This document shows, piece by piece, positions 56,101-62,000 of a stretch of DNA of 62,000 nt; within the stretch, counting starts at the first letter, position 1; each line of letters begins with the position of its first letter. The notes beneath the pieces were generated by a model. It had not been told where the DNA came from, did not search any database, and saw only the letters and a list, made by a program, of their open reading frames with translations. This DNA is from Cristatella mucedo (lineage: Eukaryota; Bryozoa; Phylactolaemata; Cristatellidae), in NCBI GenBank assembly GCA_009760855.2, contig WPIO01000007.1, positions 4,832,501 to 4,894,500 of the forward strand, given 5' to 3'. The position numbers and the translations under genes are program-made.

Positions 56101-57640
56101 AAGCATCAGCGCAAGAGCTTAGCCGGTCTGCCACTACTCGATCCGGTGTGAGCCGTGATGGCACACTAGGTAAGGCGGTTGCTTTCACAACCTCGGTCCT
56201 AAGGTCGTTGGTTCGATTCCTGCGGTGGGCGTTTTCTTTATCGCCACTGCAAGCGGTGGTGAATGCCGTAAAGGCTCTTCTGTCGCTATACAAAAAGAGG
56301 CTGTTCAATCAGCTAGGATTTATTTATTTATTTATCCAGTGTATTTGATAAGAACAGTAGTTTGAAGACTAGGCAAAAGTTGCTTAATATTTTACCGCCG
56401 CCCTTGTATACAGCTGTGTCGAAGTGTTGTACCGCCCTCAAATCTTTGTTCTCGAGCTCGGACCATAAAGGATGCTGCTTTTCTAGCTATCAAGTGGTCA
56501 CTTCAGTGGTGCGTATGTGAGTCACGTGACACTCTGCCGTCGGCCTTCGCCGTCTTGCGTTGCATTTCGGTGGAGGCTGCAATGCGCCTCTCGCTGCTGC
56601 TGCCGCCGAGTAGCATTTTACTGTAACAGCAAAGAGCTCGAAGAGAGATAGAGCTTCTCTGGTGCCACATAGTATGGCGTTGGTCAGTCGAGGGCCTGCT
56701 CTTGCAGCCGCCGAAGTGCAGTGCTGCCTTTGTTGTGCGTTGCAGCTCGGGATCCTGCTGCGATGTAGCAAGATGTGCCGCAAGGTCTGCCTCCCTCTCA
56801 GTGCACAGACCTTGCCCGAGTCGAGCATGCAGTGTTGCTTTGCTTAGGCCAACCGCATAGTGGCGATCGGCTTGCTGCGGTACGTCGCCGCACTAGCCAT
56901 AGCAGAGCTCACGCGGCAGTCACTTAGCATGACAGCACTGAATCGGACAGTATACTCGCAATGATACCCGCGACGAGCCTCGACGCAATGATAGCTGCGA
57001 TGACGCTCACTCAGCGGTTATGCTTGCAATGGAGCTTCTAGCAGCAGTGGTGAGCTTGGTTTTTCATCACCGAATACTCCCAAGTGGCTCTTGCAGTGCC
57101 GCCTCGATTCGTGCTGGCCTCGGGCACCGCAGTCTTGTGCGACCAGTCCCCCTGGACCATGACGGACACTCATGGCACAGGTGCCGCTGACGTCGCTTGC
57201 GACCGTGCCCGGCAGAAGGGATAGTGCTGCCACCAGGCAGCAGCATTAGTACCGCAAACGTTGAACCTGCTCGCGGTTCATTGCGGCCGCTGGCAACTCC
57301 CTGCCCGCAGCGATACTTTGCGAGCATGTTGCTGCTTGCTTCTGCGAGCTCGGTTGATCCATATCGGCTACCACTCACTACTGCGTGTGCATGTGCACAC
57401 GTTGTGATTGTACGGGTGTACGCTGCATGCACAAGACGGGCGTGCCGCTACCGCCATTATTGAGCCGCTGTTTATGGCTGTGTCGTTTTGCTCTGATTCA
57501 CAGGTGTCGACTCGAAGATGAGGTTTAGCGTGGAGCCACCCATTACTGAGGATGATGCAGCCTTTGGCCAGTGGAAGGACGCCGCTCGAGCCGTGGTGCG
57601 CCTGCCCGCCGTCGGCCTGCCCCAGGAGCTGCGACGCCGG
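38929..57640 (+). CDS. TBC1D30: TBC1D30-like Rab GTPase-activating protein, 5' part of gene
   Basis: TBC1D30 is a TBC-domain Rab GAP (reported for Rab8 in vertebrates). Three exons are seen: 38929-39370, 51117-51281, 57504-57640. Phases 1, 1 and 0 agree, for 248 residues. Exon 1 has the N-terminal [14 protein letters not shown] segment and a Ser/Thr-rich stretch. Exons 2-3 code for the pre-TBC region: [52 protein letters not shown] and LPQELRRR, which align closely with the human protein. The next exon, which should open with VW and the TBC catalytic fingers, is not in the remaining 4.3 kb. Another small exon in the 11.7 kb first intron is possible. Confidence 0.87.
39371..40506. other. Start of TBC1D30 intron 1
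   Basis: Nothing recognised except a reversed LINE-A 3' end near 39850-39915 (cgctctcacagaacctaatctccttctaggcac). Confidence 0.4.
40507..40680 (-). mobile_element. SINE-B, reverse
   Basis: Near-complete: actgatttaacagcctctt, agagcctttacggctatcac, box B ctcgaacccatgac, box A caatcgccttacc, and head ccatcacggctcac. Inverted relative to the copy at 40808. Confidence 0.88.
40694..41100 (-). mobile_element. LINE-B 3' end, split by a SINE-B
   Basis: Reverse LINE-B at 40694-40807 (ctaagcggctttccatacgcattcggtagccaacagac, cagtgggaagcat) resumes at 40986 (agcagagtcaggagagcagttgagg) to about 41100. Joining the flanks restores the order seen in the unbroken copy at 11676-11950. Confidence 0.85.
40808..40985 (+). 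mobile_element. SINE-B nested in LINE-B
   Basis: Best-preserved SINE-B: gtgagccgtgatggcacag head, box A, box B gggttcgattcc, gccgtaaaggctcttctg, ctatgcaaaagaggcc, gtttaatcagctagg, then a short T-rich tail. Confidence 0.9.
41101..42809. other. TBC1D30 intron 1 stretch, nothing recognised
   Basis: Relatively GC-rich, with open frames on both strands that lack domains and convincing splice sites. Confidence 0.35.
42810..42959. repeat. Tandem duplication, 2 x 75 bases
   Basis: aggcgactagagccagggct recurs at 42810 and 42885. The two 75-base units differ at about one site (caaatg versus cagatg). Confidence 0.93.
43016..43213. repeat. (CTC)n trinucleotide tract
   Basis: Nearly 200 bases of CTC with a C-run near 43047 and one TGC interruption. 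Produces poly-Pro, poly-Ser, poly-Leu and, in reverse, poly-Gly frames that are not genes. Confidence 0.97.
43224..43283 (+). other. Orphan exon-like sequence with a strong splice donor
   Basis: An ATG starts 20 codons ([20 protein letters not shown]) that end exactly at CAG followed by GTGAGT. Phase 0 does not fit TBC1D30 exon 2. It may be an alternative first exon of another transcript, or chance. Confidence 0.2.
43605..43660 (-). mobile_element. LINE-B 3' fragment
   Basis: gagttttctatagctcactc, then taagcctaagcggctttcggtaca: reverse LINE-B 3' end piece. Confidence 0.6.
43661..44780. other. TBC1D30 intron 1 stretch, nothing recognised
   Basis: No repeat family, exon or RNA gene recognised. 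Confidence 0.35.
44790..45125 (+). mobile_element. LINE-A relative, degenerate
   Basis: Plus strand retains the order of the LINE-A C-terminal coding part: cgtaatctgggcatgctattcc, ttttcagccgagcaacattgcc, then gtgtgcacaactcagcggctcgg (the QNSAARL segment). Many stops. Confidence 0.55.
45134..45370 (-). mobile_element. LINE-A 3' end with (TAA)n tail
   Basis: (taa)n, tgtacttgataaagcgccct, cagagaacttaatctctttc, taggcgctttacatttgctg, then the 3' untranslated part to the ggacgaatcac segment. Closely resembles 58935-59170, so it is a young copy. Confidence 0.88.
45371..46816. other. TBC1D30 intron 1 stretch, nothing recognised
   Basis: Becomes AT-rich toward the right. No exon or repeat family identified. 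Confidence 0.35.
46817..47023. repeat. (TA)n with periodic TTCGTG interruptions
   Basis: About 207 bases of TA repeats broken by attcgtg near 46908, 46929, 46953 and 46985, leaving TA blocks of different lengths. Confidence 0.95.
47230..47440. repeat. Unclassified interspersed repeat (copy 2)
   Basis: Shares aacctaatcagtat, gcttatct and ggcgtttaaaaagactcatg, in order, with 6740-6985. No LINE-A insertion here. Confidence 0.5.
47632..47812 (+). mobile_element. LINE-A internal fragment
   Basis: gcattcaaggaggctacgag to gtcccagcacctttcgaaa, equivalent to the RT-linker region at 60750-60940. It stops abruptly at the tail of the reverse LINE-A that follows. Confidence 0.75.
47813..49538 (-). mobile_element. 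LINE-A, long reverse copy
   Basis: 3' tail and hairpin at 47813-47890, then C-terminal region, RT ([20 protein letters not shown] near 49100, [12 protein letters not shown] near 48950) and linker. The RT catalytic motif reads HADD instead of YADD. It is frame-broken near 48690-48730. Confidence 0.9.
49539..50320. mobile_element. LINE-A fragments in opposite orientations
   Basis: 49539-49918 is plus-strand RT ([27 protein letters not shown], and tatgcagatgacac coding YADD). 49930-50320 is reverse C-terminal coding sequence (ggtctccaaaggatttaagg, gacagacaagcctggctgcgg). A rearranged or doubly inverted insertion. Confidence 0.75.
50321..51116. other. End of TBC1D30 intron 1, nothing firm
   Basis: One frame at 50434-50520 would give a hydrophobic segment ([20 protein letters not shown]), but no splice-supported exon is evident. 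Confidence 0.3.
51117..51281 (+). CDS. TBC1D30: TBC1D30 exon 2
   Basis: Acceptor tgttggtag, donor GTGAGT. The Gly codon is completed across the junction; then [16 protein letters not shown] and [16 protein letters not shown] (human NCDIVTACLQAVSQKR). Basic, helix-forming. Immediately downstream the intron is a long pyrimidine tract. Confidence 0.9.
51300..51620. repeat. Long pyrimidine tract with (CT)n core
   Basis: About 320 bases dominated by C and T on the plus strand, with an uninterrupted (CT)n block at about 51380-51441 and a run of ten C before it. Starts about 20 bases after the exon 2 donor. Confidence 0.93.
51621..53074. other. TBC1D30 intron 2 stretch, nothing recognised
   Basis: No conserved coding segment or repeat family found. 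Confidence 0.35.
53075..53280 (-). mobile_element. SINE-A with long (TA)n tail
   Basis: (TA)n at 53075-53142 is the tail; then reverse SINE-A: gcacctttgagaacttaatt, caaggcgctttacatatacc, box B gctcgagcccctgacctcgg, box A taccttaaccactgggc. Confidence 0.88.
53605..53748 (+). mobile_element. LINE-A 3' end with (ATT)n tail
   Basis: tgtttatcaaccatgaaatt, tttgcagcaaatgtaaagcg, hairpin cctagagagagattgaattc and tctgagggcgctttatcaag, then (att)n turning into (gtt)n. Clear textbook copy of the terminus. Confidence 0.88.
54015..54215 (-). mobile_element. LINE-B 3' fragment
   Basis: gcctaagcggccttcagttt, ggtagccgacacacttcatc, then the coding-end equivalents (ggatgtgcaacagtctgcagc). Divergent from the other copies. 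Confidence 0.65.
54252..54440. mobile_element. SPIN-like hAT miniature element
   Basis: 189 bases with terminal inverted repeats: left gtggtcctcaacctttctaa, right caggttgagaaccgctg. Internal blocks tgccacgaccctttactgca, gacccccaaccataaaa and ggaaagggtcgttcgacccc match, from memory, the short nonautonomous SPIN (Space Invaders) hAT family of vertebrates almost block for block. The right flank gtctaggg fits the nTCTAGnn target preference of this hAT group. No transposase. Lies in TBC1D30 intron 2. Confidence 0.83.
54800..56420 (-). mobile_element. LINE-A, long degenerate reverse copy, split by a SINE-B
   Basis: Runs from the C-terminal region (ctccaaaggatttgaggttg) to RT (YADE-type motif near 55715; [16 protein letters not shown] near 55960) and resumes after the SINE-B at 56342 (gtatttgataagaacagtag). 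Heavily mutated; among the older copies. Confidence 0.75.
56148..56333 (+). mobile_element. SINE-B with target-site duplication
   Basis: Full SINE-B: tgagccgtgatggcacac, box B gttggttcgattcc, gaatgccgtaaaggctcttc, gctatacaaaaagaggctg, ending ctaggatttatttatttatt. Flanking atccggtg (56141-56148) and atccagtg (56334-56341) are the duplicated target, one mismatch. Confidence 0.9.
56421..57503. other. End of TBC1D30 intron 2, nothing recognised
   Basis: Fairly GC-rich, open frames on both strands, no recognised exon other than exon 3 that follows. Confidence 0.35.
57504..57640 (+). CDS. TBC1D30: TBC1D30 exon 3
   Basis: Acceptor gattcacag, donor GTACGT. Codes for [18 protein letters not shown], then [20 protein letters not shown] and LRRR, the start of the TBC domain (human VDTKLKFTLEPS, QWYDALKAVARL, PKEWRRK). 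Ends in phase 0. Confidence 0.9.
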
Positions 57641-58934
57641 GTACGTGCTGCAGGTGTGCGCTCGTATGAAGCCATCGTGGATGGAGGCAGTCCCGGTCAC
57701 TACTTGGCCACTAGCAGTTGCCTCCGAAGTTTGGCCACTTCCCATTGCAGAATCGTTTCCGAAGTACTTGACAGTCTGACACAAGCACTCCTATGCTCCT
57801 GGGTGTGGGGCTGGTTAGGTTAGCCTAGCTATTAACGCTGTCGTTCAAAGCTTTTCTTGCTAACGACGTAGCCTAAGACCGAGTAAACTCTTGCTCGATG
57901 TAAAAATAAGTGCCGCTAAATCTTGGTCGAATCGCTCCTTCCTTGGGGCTGTGGTGAGGCTTGAGACTTCCTGAGTTGCTAGGCACGAGCCAGACTGCAA
58001 GCTGAGAGCACGTGCTCGCTAGTGGCCACCATGTTTGATTGGCCATCCGGTGTAGGATCGAGTCTGTCTGTGCCAAGCCACCGGGGACTGTCGACAGTCA
58101 CACAGTGTCTGGTTACAGCGCATGAGCAACCGGACTATACGTGTGCATGTGCTTTCACACATACACGCTAGAGCATCTCTTTCGGAATGGATGAGCTGGT
58201 AAAACGTATTCCTGCTGTGCCAAAGATCACGGGTACAGCTTCTTAGACGACAGAATGTGTCTTTAGTGCTATGATATTCCTTAGGAAGTGTAGCACCGTC
58301 TTGTTCAATCCGGCTGACAGCTCAGCCATGAGTGTTTGCTCATGCACGTGTTCGCACAAGCTCACACTCACATGCACACGATACGACTCGGACGGCGGCA
58401 GCATTGAGCTTGGCGCTTTGGGTGGCACATGGATCTCTGAGTTTGGGTTGCAGCAAAGCAGAAAGTCGCATACACAACAGTCAGACACGTGCCTCGTCAG
58501 TGTTGCAATACTCGATAGACCGTGGAAGACATGATACGATGAGGTCCCAGTGTCATGATCGGCAGCTTATGTTATGTAATGGCAGCACTACACCGTTCCG
58601 TGTTATGTCGAGCAAGCGGGACCGCTGCTCATGCAGCTGAGTAATCTTCACATTCAACCTGCTTCTTAGTTATGATCGTCAGCAGCTGCTATCGCTTCGT
58701 CATCGTAGATCAAATGCATTCCTAGATATTAATGTTGTTGCTAAGATTCATGAACTATGCATTAACAAGAGAAAAGCACCCTGTAGCAGCCGCGGTGGCC
58801 GGAACCGCGAGCTCAGACACTGTTCGTTGGGCGGGAACTGCGAGCTGACTACCCTCTCATTTGGTATTCCTAGCATTGTCTCTAACCGCTCAGCACGCTC
58901 CCCCACATGCGTCACTGTAAATCTCTCTAACTTA
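57641..58934. other. TBC1D30 intron 3, nothing recognised
   Basis: No TBC-domain exon seen. Ends at the (TAA)n tail of the LINE-A that follows. Confidence 0.45.
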
Positions 58935-59464
58935 ATAATAATAATAATAATAATAATAATATTGCACTTGATAAAGCGCCCTCAGAGAACTTAATCTCTT
59001 TCTAGGCGCTTTACATTTGCTGCAAAGTGATACGCAATAGAATAGTAAGTAAAATCATGCTTGAAAAACAAACAAAATGAATAACATGGTTAGGGGTTAC
59101 ATGCACTGGGTCAGCATGCAAATGTGGTTAGTGGCAGCATGAACAGTGTCAGCACGCATAAGCACATCGAGGACGAATCACAAGGACCCACTAAATGCTG
59201 TCCTAAATAGGTATGTTTTTAAGTTTCTTTTAAATGTGGTCAGGTCAGGGGATGTTCTGATGCAGGTCGGGAGGGAGTTCCAGGCTGTGGGAGCATACGA
59301 GCTAAATGCACGGTCTCCAAAGGATTTAAGGTTTGTACGAGGTATTTCTAGACTGTTGGATTCCGAAAAGCGAGTGGTACGATGCTTTGCCTGATGGGGT
59401 AGTATCTCTGAAAGATAGGCTGGAGCCATAGAATGAAGAGACCTAAAAGTGAGCGACAAAACTT
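58935..59464 (-). mobile_element. LINE-A 3' part of a 5'-inverted copy
   Basis: (taa)n tail, hairpin, 3' untranslated region, then the end of the protein-coding region (tgggagcatacgagctaaat, gaagagacctaaaagtgagc), stopping at about 59464 where the sequence flips strand. Confidence 0.9.
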
Positions 59465-62000
59465 AGTGGTCATCAGGCCTGTTGTAACTCCATCGGCCAG
59501 ACTTAACGCTTGCCTTTGGAATCCTCGCTCAATGTGCAATAAACCTCTAGTAATAAGCGACCTCATTTCTGAAAATGGTAACGACCTGCTCGCCCTAACT
59601 GAAACCTGGCTGAAATCGATAAACTGCCCGACAATTAAAGACGCTACTCCATCCGGTTTCTTGTTCTTTCACACCCCTAGATCAATCAAAACTGGAGATG
59701 GAGTTGCTGTTATCGTGCGCTCGAAATTCAACTTCAAGCCATTTGCAGTACCCTCGAAGCAGTCTTTTGAATCAATTGTCCTGGTCTCACCTGAAAACAA
59801 GCTACCGATAATGGCAGTAGTCTATCGCCCACCAGGTACCAAATCCTCCTTTATCTCAAGATTTCTCCGATCTCATTTCGATTCTGTGTGCAAGAAATCG
59901 ATCCTTCCTCGTTATGGGTGATTTCAACGTTCACTTTGATAACTTATCTGATGCTTTCAGCACCGAATTTTGTGCATTGACTGACTCATTGTCTCATGTG
60001 GCTCATGTGCATGGCCCTACTCACATCAAGGGTCACACACTCGACCATATTTTCTCATGCAACTGCACTTTGTCATCACCAATTATTACCAAATCCTGCT
60101 TATCTGACCACGTGCAGATCTCATTCAATGTACAGTGTGTGCCCACCTCCTCCTTTAAAATAACCTGTGAATCGCGAAACCTCAAGACCCTTGACATCGA
60201 TGCTGTCCGTGCGAGAATATCTGCTTCGCCTCTGCTGCTCAGCCCTCCCTCCGATCTGTCATCATTGGTAGATAGCTACAACACGACACTAGCTGACACG
60301 CTCGACGAGTTTGCACCTCTGACAAAGCGCACTGTGCGCCCCCCCCCCCCGCCCAGACGGCCTATGGTTTACCACAGACATTAAACTAGCCAGGTCTACT
60401 AAACGAAAGCTTGAAAAAGCATACAGAAGATCCGGACTAACTGTCCATCGACAGGCATATGAAGACTACTGTAGGTCGTACCAATCGATCCTAGCAAAGG
60501 CCAAGTCTAGCTTCAATAGAAACATTGTTGGAATCACAGATGCACAATCCAAAAATGCTGATGTCCACGATAAACCATCTCCTCAACCGTTCCCAGATTA
60601 GCTCCTTACCTGATGATCCTTGTGATGATCTACCCGATCGCTTCTCTCGATTCTTTGTGCAGAAGATTGACAAGATCAGGGAATCCATCCCTGCGATGAC
60701 AACCTCCCCACTAGAATGCTGTTCCTCGGTTCCTGGCTGCACCTCAATGTCTGCATTTAAGCAGGTCACTAGTGATCTAGTCCTAAAGTTCTTATCGCAA
60801 TCAAAGACGACAACAAGTCCTCTGGACCCTCTTCCTACTGTCCTGCTCCTACTTTGCATTGATCTGCTGCTGCCATGCATAACTAACATGATTAATATGT
60901 CATTAGCCTCAGGTCATGTCCCAGCATCTTTCAAAAAATCTGTAGTCAGGCCTCATCTCAAGAAAGCAACACTAGACCAAGAGCACTTGAGCTACTACCG
61001 CCCAGTCTCCCTTCTACCATTCCTATCAAAGACACTGGAATGGGTCGTGGCGGACCAGCTGAACTCATATATCGAAACCTCACACCTTGCTAGTAAGTTC
61101 CAGTCTGGCTTTAGAGCTAATCACTCCACAGAGTCGGCATTGCTTAGGGTATACAACGACCTACTTAGGAATGCAGACATGGGTAGAGTGTCTCTGCTTG
61201 TTTTGCTCGATCTTTCGGCAGTTTTTGATACTATTGATGACAAAGTTCTTCTAGAGTGCCTCTCATCTCGCCTGGGCATCACTGGCATTGCAGTGGTTCA
61301 GGTCCTATCTCAGTGGGAGACTCCAGAGTACTGACGTGAATGGACAAAGATCATCTGAAGTACATCTGAAATATGGAGTACCTCAGGGCTCCATGCTAGG
61401 TCCGGTTCTTTTCACGGTTTATACTCTGCCTCTTGCTGATGTGATTGCCAAGCACAATCTAGGCTTTCACTTCTGTGCGGATGACACTCAGTTGTATCTT
61501 TGCTTTGATCCCTCCCAGCCTTCGAGCACCTCAAATTCTCTCAACTCACTAGCTGCATGCATTGATGACATCCGCACATGGATGGCAGCAAATTTTCTAA
61601 AAACTAAACGATGACAAAACTAACTTCCTAGTTATGGGCAAACCGAGTGTGATTCAGAGATTGGAAAGGCTGTCTCTCGAAATTGGCTCTGTCAGCATAT
61701 CTCCTGTCGAATCAGCTCGAAATCTAGGTGTCATATTTTAAAGCGAACTCTCGTTAGACGACCATATCAGCTCCACAGTCAAATCTGCCTATTTTCAGCT
61801 TCATAACATTGCTAAATTTCGGGCTTATTTAGATAAAGATACCACGTCCAAGTTGGTCCATGCATTCGTGACATCTCGTCTCGACTTCTGCAACTCACTG
61901 CTTACTGGCCAACCAGCATGTTCGATTAGGCGATTGCAGCTGGTGCAAAACTCTGCAGCTAGGCTTGTCTGTCGTGAGTTGCCACATTACTCCACTTCTC
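59464..62000 (+). mobile_element. LINE-A 5' part: APE endonuclease and reverse transcriptase
   Basis: Most complete LINE-A coding stretch. APE-type endonuclease at 59490-60350 (LNACLWNPRSM, LALTETWL, VYRPPGT, MGDFNVHFDN, HTLDHIFSC) and reverse transcriptase at 60525-61620 ([28 protein letters not shown]), then the C-terminal region to the window edge. Frame changes near 59900, at the C-run near 60340, near 61290 and near 61605. The RT motif reads CADD, not YADD, so it is inactive. Inverted relative to its own 3' end. Confidence 0.92.

Overview
This window is nuclear DNA of an animal, probably an invertebrate. It has spliced genes with GT-AG introns of about 90 bases to 11.7 kb, four recognisable metazoan proteins, and introns filled with LINEs, tRNA-derived SINEs, cut-and-paste transposons and microsatellites. 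I cannot name the species. There are no prokaryotic operons and no CRISPR array.

Gene layout, left to right. (1) RBSN (Rabenosyn-5), minus strand, 23435 down to 3826: eight exons whose phases all agree give a complete 598-residue protein with a C2H2 finger, a split FYVE finger, a helical region, one NPF motif and a C-terminal Rab5-binding-type helix pair. (2) CHCHD3/CHCHD6 (MIC19/MIC25 of the MICOS complex), plus strand, 24026 to 34434: six small exons give a short 153-residue protein with an N-myristoylation start and a twin CX9C CHCH domain. (3) GK5 (glycerol kinase 5-like FGGY kinase), minus strand, 38787 down to 37120: one uninterrupted exon of 555 codons. (4) TBC1D30 (Rab GTPase-activating protein), plus strand, from 38929: the first three recognisable exons (248 codons) are here; the catalytic TBC domain must lie beyond the right edge.

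The genes form two head-to-head pairs. RBSN and CHCHD3 start codons are 590 bases apart; GK5 and TBC1D30 start codons are only 141 bases apart. CHCHD3 and GK5 are tail to tail. Two products act in endosome/Rab traffic (RBSN, TBC1D30) and one in mitochondrial cristae (CHCHD3); I see no sign that they work as one system.

Mobile DNA. I use my own labels. LINE-A is a CR1/L2-like non-LTR element whose 3' end is a hairpin followed by (ATT)n. LINE-B is a related element ending in ATTAC repeats. SINE-A is tRNA-derived and shares the LINE-A 3' hairpin but ends in (TA)n. SINE-B is a second tRNA-derived family. There are also relics of Ty3/gypsy, Tc1/mariner, Tigger/pogo and hAT elements. Points of note are a SPIN-like hAT miniature element at 54252-54440, a 5'-inverted LINE-A at the right edge, and a three-layer nested insertion at 26520-28790. 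Long (TA)n, (AG)n, (CT)n and (CTC)n tracts account for most of the apparent low-complexity reading frames.
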